A stretch of 64,000 nt of DNA, taken from NCBI RefSeq assembly GCF_031583145.1, contig NZ_CP134052.1:1-64000 (forward strand). The letters run 5' to 3'. Of the stretch, positions 50,828 to 61,900 are shown one piece after another. Position numbers and translations under genes: made by a program. Source of the DNA: Brevibacillus brevis (GTDB taxonomy: Bacteria > Bacillota > Bacilli > Brevibacillales > Brevibacillaceae). Position 1 is the first letter of the stretch. The number at the start of each line of letters is the position of its first letter. Under the pieces are notes generated by a model, which did no database searches, was not told where the DNA came from, and was given only the letters and a program-made list of their open reading frames with translations.

Positions 50828-50927
50828 TTCTGTTACGAGTTTTCGGCTCTCATTTTATCCTTTTCGATCTAAACTCTACCCAAATTATACCACAACTCGT
50901 AACAGAAGTAACATTCTGTTACGAGTT
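50828..50927. repeat. Three TTCTGTTACGAGTT sites
   Basis: Direct copies at 50828-50841 and 50914-50927 and an inverted copy AACTCGTAACAGAA at 50894-50907. The last two form a perfect 14-bp inverted repeat with a 6-bp loop. No gene within. Operator cluster or a small mobile remnant. Confidence 0.55.
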
Positions 50928-50935
50928 TTATCAAA

Positions 50936-51091
50936 TCAAATTTGTTCCTTTTCTTTGATCTCACGAAGAACTTGCGGAATTTCAGATAATTTTTGCTTGA
51001 TATCGTTTTTCTTGATTTCAAATCATTCCTGGTTGCGACGTACATCTTCGTCAAACATGTTTGGACAATACTCATACTTGCTTGCTCCCAT
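50936..51091 (-). pseudogene. Small gene with an in-frame TGA
   Basis: ATG 51091 with GGAGAAGG upstream. Reads MGASKYEYCPNMFDEDVRRN then QE, TGA (51023-51025), then continues open with FEIKKNDIKQKLSEIPQVL and REIKEKEQI to TGA. A Trp codon at the stop would restore a 51-residue helical protein. Nonsense mutation likely. Confidence 0.5.
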
Positions 51092-51154
51092 CGCGGATAT
51101 CCTTCTCCTCATGAATTTCTACCTCCCCTATCTACTCTACCAACAATACCCAAT

Positions 51155-51345
51155 GAGGGGTCTCCTGGTTCCTTCCGGATCTGCAGCCGGCGCACCAGGG
51201 CGATCGGCAAGCACGGGTCATCTCCTGCAGCTCGTCGCCGGCCGGGGCCAGGACGCGGCCTCCTGATTCCTTCCGGATCTACAGCCGGCGCGCCGGGCGC
51301 ATAACCGGCAGCAAGGGCGGCCCAGGTTCTTCCGGGTGAGGGGCG
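51155..51345. repeat. Element C, about two units
   Basis: Two units with CTCCTGGTTCCTTCCGG-like cores and GCCGGCG; no gene. Confidence 0.65.
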
Positions 51346-51416
51346 GCAACCTATGGCCAAGCACTTTTTTTGTCTCAACCTGTTAAAATAAGCTAATTGA
51401 AAAGGAGCGTGAAAGC

Positions 51417-51635
51417 ATGAACAAATCGTTTTATTATGTGATCAACGTCAAAGAGGCTACGTTCTTCTCCAAGAAACTTACCCGTCATTCTATCCCGCAT
51501 TCCTTTGAGACGGGTGAAGATTTTTTGGCTCTACCGGCACACGAAATCTCTGTTTTATTTCCTGACTTGCCTATCCGGCAATACGACATCGTTCATAAAA
51601 TGTTTGGGGGCACCGGCAAGCCAGTACCCCAATGA
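51417..51635 (+). CDS. Small hypothetical protein
   Basis: 72 residues on the plus strand behind AAAGGAGCG. Soluble, mixed structure (YYVINVKEATFFSKKL). No family recognised. It is the only plus-strand gene between the Fic pair and the IS3 element at 57480. Confidence 0.55.
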   Translation: MNKSFYYVINVKEATFFSKKLTRHSIPHSFETGEDFLALPAHEISVLFPDLPIRQYDIVHKMFGGTGKPVPQ

Positions 51636-51769
51636 GTTCTCATCCTTCCATTGAGGAAGAGGAATCCAATTAGACACCCAATTTCATCTCCCTTGAGATG
51701 ATGAGTCGAATTTGTTTTGTTCATCGTTAAGCAGACTGAGTAGTTTCCATGCCCATACCTCACTGTTAA

Positions 51770-51925
51770 TTAATCTCCGTAAGGAGCTTTATCATCCTGG
51801 TATACATTCAAAGCTGATTTTGTAGCCTTATAGATTTCAGAAAAAGCTGCTGCAGCTTCTTTACTTACCAACTCGGGATTTTTTAACCATGCTTTGTATT
51901 GCTCAACCACTTCTGAAAAATCCAT
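51770..51925 (-). CDS. Small helical protein
   Basis: 51 residues from ATG 51925 (GAAGGGATGATAGGA upstream; a longer start at 51961 lies in a terminator). Helical: FSEVVEQYKAWLK, EAAAAFSEIYKATKSAL. Unknown. Confidence 0.45.
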   Translation of the reverse strand: MDFSEVVEQYKAWLKNPELVSKEAAAAFSEIYKATKSALNVYQDDKAPYGD

Positions 51926-51950
51926 TCCTATCATCCCTTCTAATATTAAT

Positions 51951-51985
51951 AAAAGAGACATGTAGGGAAGCCCTACATGTCCCCC
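51951..51985 (-). terminator. Terminator of the RadC gene
   Basis: Minus strand: GACATGTAGGG-ctt-CCCTACATGTC then TCTTTTATT; overlaps the 3' end of the RadC gene. Confidence 0.75.
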
Positions 51986-52428
51986 CTTTCTTTCAGCGAA
52001 TAGTACGTGTTCTCACCTAAAATGATGTGGTCTAAAACACTTATTCCTAACAATTCCCCGGCTTGCTGTAAATTTCTCGTTACAGCAACATCTTCCCGGC
52101 TAGGCGAAACATCTCCGGATGGGTGATTGTGACAAACAATAATTGAGGCTGCCTTATGTAGCAGGGCTTCGGTGTATACTTCCCTGGGATGAACAATGGA
52201 GGAATCCAAAGAACCTACATGAACTGTTGAAACACCAACAATCCGATTCTTAGTATTAAGGAACATCACGATAAAGTTTTCTCTGTCTGTACTGCAGAAG
52301 GTTTCAAAATAGTGGCGAAATATATCAGCCACATCCCTTGGCATCTTTATTTGTTTCTCATCATAACCGTAATGAAATGATTTCACCTTTTCCAATTTCA
52401 CTTGATAAATGGAAATTCTCTTTGCCAT
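51973..52428 (-). CDS. RadC-type JAB/MPN domain protein
   Basis: 151 residues. RadC core: HVGSLDSSIVHPREVYTEAL, then IIVCHNHPSGDVSPSREDVAVT (H-x-H, D metal ligands of the JAB fold) and SVLDHIILGENTYYSL. The helix-hairpin-helix half of chromosomal RadC is missing, as in most plasmid copies. Role uncertain (DNA repair or anti-restriction). Element A7 supplies the leader. Confidence 0.9.
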   Translation of the reverse strand: MAKRISIYQVKLEKVKSFHYGYDEKQIKMPRDVADIFRHYFETFCSTDRENFIVMFLNTKNRIVGVSTVHVGSLDSSIVHPREVYTEALLHKAASIIVCHNHPSGDVSPSREDVAVTRNLQQAGELLGISVLDHIILGENTYYSLKERGDM

Positions 52429-52453
52429 TCATTATCTCTCCCTTGGCTTAGTT

Positions 52454-52654
52454 GGTTATCGCTGGGCGGCCCCGGTGGGCCATCGCCGTGGCTCAGACGG
52501 ACCACGGAGCGCGCGGCTCACTGTACCCGGAGGGCGACACGGCGCAGCCGTAGGGAGTATGGCGCAGCCATATACAGTGAGAAGCCCGTGGTACGCTGAC
52601 CAAACGGCGATGAGCCTGTTTAGGGGCCGCTGGCTCCCGGCGCAGACGGGAGGC
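52454..52654 (-). repeat. Element A7
   Basis: Complete copy upstream of the RadC gene; final hairpin CGGGAG subtype. Confidence 0.85.
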
Positions 52655-52730
52655 TTCCTTAATCACTAGACAAGATCCAGGAGAAGCCCACAAACGCTCT
52701 TCCTGACTTCATGGAGTCCTTCCCTCATTT

Positions 52731-52865
52731 GCGTTAGGGGTGGGAGGGATAAAGAAGCGCACAGGAACCTAGAGGGCTTTGTCGGGCGCTTGCGGCCGGC
52801 TAGGCCCTCTGGTTATCGGGCGATTCCCCGACCCCCGGCGGCGGCCTCCGGCTGCCGTAACGTCC
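52731..52865 (-). repeat. Element B5
   Basis: Complete copy; following short frame MREGLHEVRKSVCG, comparable to those at B1 and B4. Confidence 0.8.
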
Positions 52866-52914
52866 GGATCACCAAGCGTTCCATACTTTCACCAAAGGAG
52901 GTATGCCTTTGCAA

Positions 52915-53370
52915 TCATTTCAGTAAGTAGTATCCCTCTTCTTTTGTAATCTCTGGCGACAAAGCCATAACCCTGTTCATTGTAATGGTCCGATTAGAAA
53001 ACTCCATATCATACTTGTCTTTGAGAATTGGAAATATATCTTTCGCTTTCAGCTTCGATCCATTTTCCCGGAGAATCTGAATTACTTTCGGGACAACATC
53101 CTGCTGATAATCATATCTGGACTTGCGGTTCCTTTGATCCTCTCTATCAACGCTGCTATTATGATCCATTGATACGATTTCAGAATCAATTGTTTCCTGG
53201 CCTTTTATATCAGTTAGCATAGATTCCTCAATTTCACGAATCCTCGAAAGATATCCTTTAATCTCTTGTCCAATCTGCTTGTCCATATCTACATAGTCCC
53301 GCCGCAAAACTACCCGCCGTTCAATAGCAGCTTTTAGACTTTCTTGAAGTGCTTCCAACTCTTTCAACAT
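52915..53370 (-). CDS. Coiled-coil plus winged-helix protein
   Basis: 151 residues from ATG 53370 (AAAGGATGAAGGTT upstream). N-terminal coiled coil (about 1-50: ALQESLKAAIERRVVLRRD), a charged linker, then a small winged-helix-like C-terminus (VIQILRENGSKLKAKDIFPIL..EITKEEGYYLLK). IS21 copy 2 lies 20 bp upstream and separates it from its original promoter. Confidence 0.55.
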   Translation of the reverse strand: MLKELEALQESLKAAIERRVVLRRDYVDMDKQIGQEIKGYLSRIREIEESMLTDIKGQETIDSEIVSMDHNSSVDREDQRNRKSRYDYQQDVVPKVIQILRENGSKLKAKDIFPILKDKYDMEFSNRTITMNRVMALSPEITKEEGYYLLK

Positions 53371-53466
53371 AACCTTCATCCTTTACCAATTGTATTTTGC
53401 AACTCAAAAATGCAGAGTTTGGCGGCCAATTTATGCAGAACACTGCCAACATCAATACAAAAGAAT

Positions 53467-55697
<2,231 letters not shown>

Positions 55698-55891
55698 TCC
55701 TCTCACTCCCTCAGATTTTCGCCAAATCCAAGGGTAGATTTTGTAGGGGGATGTTGGCAAGTGCCTTTTTCATGGCCTCAGAATTGCGGTGGAACTCTGC
55801 AGTTTTCCGCCGCAATTCTCTGCACTTTTATCCTGCCATAAACAACCAATAATCATGAGTACATTTTAGCAATGCCGATAAGTAAAGGACA

Positions 55892-56125
55892 TCATGTTTT
55901 CTTTTTTTTAGTGAATTTTTTCCTGTGGAAGTCTTCGTTAAATAGCATGTCATCCATGACTAATGTTCTTATATGAGCAGCCATGTCCAAATCATTTCTT
56001 TGAAGATAATCGTCTAACGCATCCCAATTTTCTTCTGGAAGAGAAAGCGTAATCGAACGAGAAACCAATGGCTTGTCCCCCATCGGTTTCCTTCCTGCGC
56101 CTGGCCTCGCTCCCCCTCTTGGCAT
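55892..56125 (-). CDS. Ribbon-helix-helix-like DNA-binding protein
   Basis: 77 residues from ATG 56125 behind AAAGGAGGG. Starts MPRGGARPGAGRKPMG, an AT-hook-like basic/Gly-rich segment seen in small plasmid and phage repressors, then a strand-helix region (SRSITLSLPEENWDALDDY) like RHH proteins. Likely regulator; target unknown. Confidence 0.6.
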   Translation of the reverse strand: MPRGGARPGAGRKPMGDKPLVSRSITLSLPEENWDALDDYLQRNDLDMAAHIRTLVMDDMLFNEDFHRKKFTKKKKT

Positions 56126-56145
56126 GACTCCTACCCTCCTTTGGA

Positions 56146-57006
56146 TCATCTTGTTTTTCGAAGTGCTTTTAATGCTTCATCAATGGTACTTACGGGGATC
56201 ACATTCATCGGACTCAAACTCGTAATAAATTCTTTAGATAAGCTGTCATAATTCTCCTTTGGGACAAAGCAAATCACGGCCCCAAGATCCTGAGCAGCCA
56301 TCAGTTTTACTTTGACACCACCAATTCCCCCAATGGATCCATCCGACTCAATGCTGCCGGTTCCAGCAATTGTTCTACCTCGAACAAGATCCTCTTCCCC
56401 AAACTGATGTATTAGCTCTAACGTAGCCATTAAACCAGCAGACGGCCCTAAGTTATTAGCACTTGAAATAAACAAATCAGGAGTAGGGAGGGCCACGTAC
56501 CTCGTAGCAACAGTAAGCGCATGTTCGTGACTTAACTTTTTCTCGCTGGCGGCTTCTTTTAACTCCTTCTCAAATTCAGAAGTAAGTCCAGGCATCGATG
56601 TTACATTTTCTGGTTTGCCTATTTTCTTCAAAGTTTCTTGTAAGACATCCCTTTTTTCTTTAAATTCCCACCTCGGTAAATATTTCGTCTTATGAACAGA
56701 CAGTTTGTAGAAATGCTCGTCTTTGTGGTGATATTGACTTTTTAGTTCATCGCTTAATTTTGTTGGCTCAGCGTAATATGTAATTTGCCATCCGATCCCC
56801 AAGGTATCTATAAATGAAATTGCAAGAAGAAAAAAGGCAACGTAAATCAGCATCATTTTGAAAGTTTCCAGAATGATTTTCTGCCACCCTAAGAATAATT
56901 TACACCTTTTGCTTACGTACCCCATCATTAGAAAAAAACAAACCCCCGCAATTAGGGAAACAACGGGGAAGTATTTGAAAAAGAAAATCTCTGAAATCCA
57001 GTTCAT
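56146..57006 (-). CDS. Membrane-anchored Lon-like (S16) protease
   Basis: 286 residues. Two N-terminal membrane helices (about 12-30 and 48-68), an extracytoplasmic linker, then a Lon C-terminal protease fold: LGPSAGLMATLEL with catalytic S189, GRTIAGTGSIESDGSIGG and GGVKVKLMAAQ with K232, i.e. the Ser-Lys dyad. There is no AAA+ domain and no PDZ, so it resembles YlbL-type proteins in a shortened form. Substrate unknown; it could process surface or transfer proteins. Confidence 0.82.
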   Translation of the reverse strand: MNWISEIFFFKYFPVVSLIAGVCFFLMMGYVSKRCKLFLGWQKIILETFKMMLIYVAFFLLAISFIDTLGIGWQITYYAEPTKLSDELKSQYHHKDEHFYKLSVHKTKYLPRWEFKEKRDVLQETLKKIGKPENVTSMPGLTSEFEKELKEAASEKKLSHEHALTVATRYVALPTPDLFISSANNLGPSAGLMATLELIHQFGEEDLVRGRTIAGTGSIESDGSIGGIGGVKVKLMAAQDLGAVICFVPKENYDSLSKEFITSLSPMNVIPVSTIDEALKALRKTR

Positions 57007-57030
57007 TGAATGTCCTCCAACGTTTGCAAG

Positions 57031-57273
57031 CTACGGCCTTTTCAACGAAAAAACCCAATCGTATCCGTCTCCGTTATCGATGTATACAGTTCGCCTCACC
57101 ACTTTCACTGAGCATTCTTTGCCACGAACGGTATTGTACGCATTAAAAATTGGATTATAGTCCTTGTCCATTTTTTCAAATTTCACTTCACTCAGAAAGA
57201 TGCAATTTCTTTGTATCGATCCTACCAAAGACTCCATAACACTCAGAATTTCAACCGTATCAATTACACTCAT
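57031..57273 (-). CDS. Hypothetical protein behind promoter P5
   Basis: 80 residues from ATG 57273 with AAGGAGG upstream. Mixed alpha/beta, no motif. Preceded by the common GCGATAACCAACC leader and promoter P5, so probably coregulated with the other leader-bearing genes. Confidence 0.55.
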   Translation of the reverse strand: MSVIDTVEILSVMESLVGSIQRNCIFLSEVKFEKMDKDYNPIFNAYNTVRGKECSVKVVRRTVYIDNGDGYDWVFSLKRP

Positions 57274-57300
57274 GATCAAAAGCCTCCTTATTGGTTTTTG

Positions 57301-57350
57301 GTTGGTTATCGCTGTATAAATATAATAACATAAACATAGATTTACTTCAA
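57301..57350 (-). promoter_or_regulatory. Promoter P5 plus leader
   Basis: Minus strand: TTGAAG, 17-bp spacer with ATCTATGTTTATGT, TATTAT, ATTTATACAGCGATAACCAACC. Best match to the family consensus. Confidence 0.82.
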
Positions 57351-57385
57351 TATTTTTGTGACATTTGTTTTCTCTTTTCTTATAA

Positions 57386-57447
57386 CGCCGGCGGCAGCCA
57401 GGACGCGGCCTCCTGGTTCCTTCCGGATCCGCAGCCAGCGCGCAGAA
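57386..57447. repeat. Element C copy (partial)
   Basis: CGGCCTCCTGGTTCCTTCCGG core with GCAGCC, followed within 33 bp by the left end of the IS3 element. Confidence 0.6.
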
Positions 57448-57533
57448 GCAAACAGCAGCAAAAAGCACTCAGGTCAAATTGAACTGCACCCCAATTGTTG
57501 GACATATTCAACAGTTGGAGGTGCAGTTTTTCT

Positions 57534-58043
57534 ATGACTAAATTTAGTGGGGATGTTAAGTTAGCTGCGGTTCAACGATACTTAGAAGGTGTGGAGAGTT
57601 ATTCTTCGATTGCAGCGTCCATTGGTGCATCTGCCTATATGGTGAGAAACTGGGTGTTGCAGTACGAGCATCAGGGTGAAGAAGCCTTTGTAAAATCCTA
57701 TACAAGTTACTCGGCACAGTTTAAACTAGACGTACTCAATTATATGAATACTTATGGGACGTCTCCGAATGAAACAGCCGCCATTTTTCGAATCACCTCT
57801 CCTGGTTTGATTCGAAAATGGAGAATGCAATTTCAATCACAAGGAATAGACGCCCTCATTTCAAAGAAAAAGGGGCGTCCAGCCATGAAGAAGGGACACA
57901 AGAAAGGAACACCTGTTGAAGGATCAGTCGAGGCACTGCAGGAAGAATTAGAGCGTTTACGCATGGAGAATGCTTACTTAAAAAAGTTGAATGCCTTAGT
58001 TCAAAGCAAGGAAAAATTACAAAGCAAGACAAAGCGCAAGTAG
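57534..58043 (+). CDS. IS3-family transposase, OrfA part
   Basis: 169 residues from ATG 57534 (inside the IS end). Two HTHs (DVKLAAVQRYLEGVESYSSI, TSPNETAAIFRITSPGLIRKW) and a leucine zipper (LQEELERLRMENAYLKKL). Slippery TTAAAAAAGTTG at about 57976 for -1 frameshift into OrfB. IS150-like subgroup by layout. Confidence 0.88.
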   Translation: MTKFSGDVKLAAVQRYLEGVESYSSIAASIGASAYMVRNWVLQYEHQGEEAFVKSYTSYSAQFKLDVLNYMNTYGTSPNETAAIFRITSPGLIRKWRMQFQSQGIDALISKKKGRPAMKKGHKKGTPVEGSVEALQEELERLRMENAYLKKLNALVQSKEKLQSKTKRK

Positions 58044-58882
58044 TATTTGAACTAAGGACCGAATTTCCTATAAAAGCGCTACTTAAACTCGCGGGTATTC
58101 CACGAAGTACGTATTATTACTATGTAAAAACTTTCAGCCGTCCAGAGAAACATGCTGAATTAAAAACATTAATTCAGGCGATTTACCATGAACATAAAGG
58201 ACGCTACGGATACCGTCGTATTAAGGATGAACTCAAGAATCTAGGACATCAGGTAAACCATAAAAAAGTACAGCGATTGATGAAACAGTTAGGCTTAAAA
58301 AGCATGGTTCGGATGAAAAAATATCGCTCCTATAAAGGGGAAGTTGGAAAGGTGGCGCCGAATATTTTGGATCGCAACTTCCACGCAGACAAGCCAAATC
58401 AGAAGTGGGTAACGGATATTACGGAGTTTAAATTATTTGGCGAAAAGCTTTATTTATCGCCAATGTTAGATTTATTTAACGGAGAAATTGTCGCCTATAC
58501 GATTGATTCAAAACCAAGGTATTCTCTTGTTTCAACGATGCTGGACCAAGCTTTTAAACGACTAACAGATGAAGACCAGCTGCTTATTCACTCGGATCAA
58601 GGCTGGCATTACCAAATGAGCAAGTACCAACAGGCATTAAAAGAAAAGAACATTACGCAGAGTATGTCACGAAAAGGAAACTGTTATGACAATGCTGTAA
58701 TGGAGAACTTCTTTGGTATCTTAAAATCGGAATTTTTATATATGCAGGAGTTTGAAAACATTGAACATTTTAAACAAGAGTTAGCAAAATACATCGATTA
58801 CTACAACAACAAACGAATCAAGGCAAAATTAAAAGGCTTGAGTCCAGTGCAATACCGAACTCAAACCTTACTTGCTGCTTAA
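57980..58882 (+). CDS. IS3-family transposase, OrfB part
   Basis: Read by -1 frameshift from orfA (frame open from about 57980: GKITKQDKAQVVFELRTEFP). DDE core: WVTDITEFKL (first Asp), LLIHSDQGWHYQM (second Asp), NAVMENFFGILKSE (Glu). Full length, ending SPVQYRTQTLLAA. Confidence 0.9.
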   Translation, partial: KKVECLSSKQGKITKQDKAQVVFELRTEFPIKALLKLAGIPRSTYYYYVKTFSRPEKHAELKTLIQAIYHEHKGRYGYRRIKDELKNLGHQVNHKKVQRLMKQLGLKSMVRMKKYRSYKGEVGKVAPNILDRNFHADKPNQKWVTDITEFKLFGEKLYLSPMLDLFNGEIVAYTIDSKPRYSLVSTMLDQAFKRLTDEDQLLIHSDQGWHYQMSKYQQALKEKNITQSMSRKGNCYDNAVMENFFGILKSEFLYMQEFENIEHFKQELAKYIDYYNNKRIKAKLKGLSPVQYRTQTLLAA

Positions 58883-58946
58883 TTAAAATGACTGTCTAAC
58901 TTTTTGGGGTCACTTCAAATTCCTGAGTGCTTTTCTTTACTCATCT

Positions 58947-61900
58947 TTAGTGAATCCGATTTGTTTTTACCACTTCCCAAACAGGATTTAATATCCTAAT
59001 AGGAACCGTATCAGTTTCTACATGGTATTGACCGTCTGGCCCGGTGTGATTGTAAGTAAGAACAAAGGTAAAGTTATAGGTTCCATTCCGGAGCTTATCA
59101 AAGTTTTCTCGCCACATGTCACCATTCCAAGTTGTTTTATCAGAAGAGGTTAGATCTGATGTTAAATTCGTCGTACTCATGGTGACTTTCAACGTTGCTC
59201 CTTTCACTGGAGATGTACCGGTATTGGTGGAATCCGCATATAAGATAAATTTCTCTCCTCCCCAAAATACATCATAGGTACGAGGACTTTCTGGATTTCC
59301 CGTTTTCTGCGTGTTATAAGCTTTACGCAAGGCATCCCAGCGGTCAGTATGTTTGACATAACCCTTTACCCACAAATCGTATACTTCGAACTGAGTTTGC
59401 GCTCCTTCAATAGTAATGGTATAAGCATTCCCGATAGAGTCGCTATCGGACCCAGGAGTACATTTTTCTTCTACGTCCCCTTCGTCATTTTCGATCTCTT
59501 CGCATTGTTCATATGTCACTTCGAAGTCTACACGATAGTTGGCAATAATCTTGAAGCCTTCTGCCTTCACAACATACTTTTCTGCCAACAGCTCTTGTAC
59601 TCTATCACGATTTGTCGGAACGGTTGTGCCGTGGTAATAATTCGACTGAACTTGTTGATTCGTGTTAAGCGAATACGTTTGATCGATACCTGGACCATTT
59701 ACTGTCATCGGAGTTGTAGGCGGCCAATTAGTCATCGAGCTTCCCATCGCATTCCAAGAAGTCGGGTTAACAGAGACATTTACATTTTTGTACTCGTCCC
59801 CTGAATACGAAGATTCTAATTCGGCACGCTTTTCATTGATCGCATTATTTATTTGCTGATTAATTTGGTCCATAGCTTGATCGATTTTGTCTTGGTCAAT
59901 CTCTACTTCAATTCTCGCCTTCTCTTTCTCATAAACACCATCATTCGGAAGGTTTAATAGTCGATTGCCACTGTCATAGACACGAATCTTCATCTGGCCT
60001 CCAGGAATATTTCCACCAGGGCCGCCACCGCCTCCGCCTCCGCCAGGTGGTGGACTACCATTGACAAGAACTGGCCAAGAACCCGTATTGTCCTTCCAGG
60101 TAGTTTCGTTAGATGGCGAATTCTTATTCGGGTTAATGTTTGCAGTAAAATTCATCGACACATCCGGATAAACAACACTAACCTTGATAATCTTTGATTC
60201 TCCGGCCTTTAGTCCGGTGACATCAACGGTTTGAGATTTGCTCTCTTTATCAAACTTGAGCAAAACCTTAGAGCTTTGTGTGCTGTCTCCTTTGTTCATG
60301 ACTTTGACTTCAACTTCCGCTGCTGTACCAGCATTTTGCGGATCTTTCGGAGTAATCTTGAAGTAATCTGGATCGACAGCTAAGTTTTCTTTAGAACCTC
60401 CGACCGGATCGATAGTACCGTCAGGTTTTAGTTCCCACTCTGCGCAGTTATCATCCCAACGCGACTCTTCCTCGGGGTCAGGCTTAAAGGAATAACCCAA
60501 AGTGACGTTAATGCAAGCCTCCAGAATGGTTGTTTTCGATGGATAAGTAGCATTTCCCACAAAAGGTTGGTCATCCTCATAAGCCTTAATTTTAATATTA
60601 TTGGAGTTAATGGTCTTTCCATCTTTCCACCGCATAAAGAAGAGCGGTACGTGATCGAATTTTCCATCATTGCCGTAGTAGGTAGTGATTTCGATACTAT
60701 CTCCAGGCTTTGGTGCCCCATTTGAGGTACTACAAACCGTGGTATCTCGTCTTTCCTTACATACAAGAATGGAAATGACATTAGGGTCAACGTAAAGATT
60801 TTCCATCGACGGCTTATCACCTTCAACCTGAATAATGATCTCGCCCTCGCAAGGATCCGCCCCAGTATCATCGATCATTGTCTGGCTTCTCCAGGAAGCC
60901 TTGTAAATTAATGATTCAATGTTTCCATCCTTATCTTGCGGGATAGTGAAGGAAGACTCATAGACGTCCTTATTATCTGATCGTAAATGCTTATATGTCG
61001 GTGTTCCGGAAACCCCTTCGGGATTATACCACCCAACCCAAAGACTTGCTTTTTTTTCAAATTTAAAGTAAATCGTGAAATCGCCATTCAAATCATCCTT
61101 TGTAATCTTTAAAGGAATAGGCGCAGTCCTTGGGTCGATGGTTGTCCCACCGTAGGTCATTGTTACTCCATAACACCCATCGCCACCACCAGTGTTCCCT
61201 TCGGCGGTCTGAATATTAAAGACTGTCTCACAGAAGGTTGGGTCATCAGGAACAAATGAGATAACAATGGTGTCTCCTGGAGAGTATTTCGAATATCCCC
61301 CAGGAATTTTTGCAGTATACGGAGATTTTGCCGCAACGGTTCCGATTAAGGTTCGGGTCCCACCACGTATCTCATAATACTTTCCGGCTACAGGGGCGGA
61401 AAAGACAATATTCGTGTTGAGTGTTCCATTCTCGTTCGTGATCTGGCGGAAATCGACAGGCCCAATGTCTTCTACAAGATCAGAAGCAGAACCCGCCGAA
61501 GTAGTATTCGGTGGCGCACCGTAATACTTAAAAGTGTCCGGCCATTTTACCGTACAATTTTTCACTTCAAGGGTAACTTCCCACTCACAATCAAGATCTT
61601 CGTTCATACCGCCCTCAAACTGGATCTTGATTTTGTATGTACCCGCTTTATTCAAGACTAGACCGTCGGGACCTACATCCAAGGTCTGCCTTGAACTGTT
61701 CCCAAAGATCTTAGTGTAGGAGGATTGCCCAGGATATTGGACAAGCCACACTTCGCTGCCAGCATAGATTGAACCATCGTCGGGGTCTTTTTCAAAAAGG
61801 GTAAAATTTCCCCCAGTGGTATTATCGGAATGATAATAGATGTCAGCTCCAAGATAGCTGGTGAGAACTGCCCCATTATATACAGTTCTTGCTCGATTGT

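Larger units (their letters stand above)
57480..58917 (+). mobile_element. IS3-family element 2 inside a terminator loop
   Basis: Inverted ends TGAACTGCACCCCAATTGTT / TGAAGTGACCCCAAAAAGTT; 3-bp duplication AAT on both sides. The flanks AGCACTCAGG (57464-57473) and CCTGAGTGCT (58922-58931) are perfect complements: the element sits in the loop of a pre-existing hairpin followed by TTTCTTT. Confidence 0.9.

Noticed and set aside
12068-51091. Stop-codon recoding in this organism
   Set aside because: The in-frame stops are of all three types (TAG, TGA, TAA) and ordinary genes here end in the same codons, so independent nonsense mutations are simpler.
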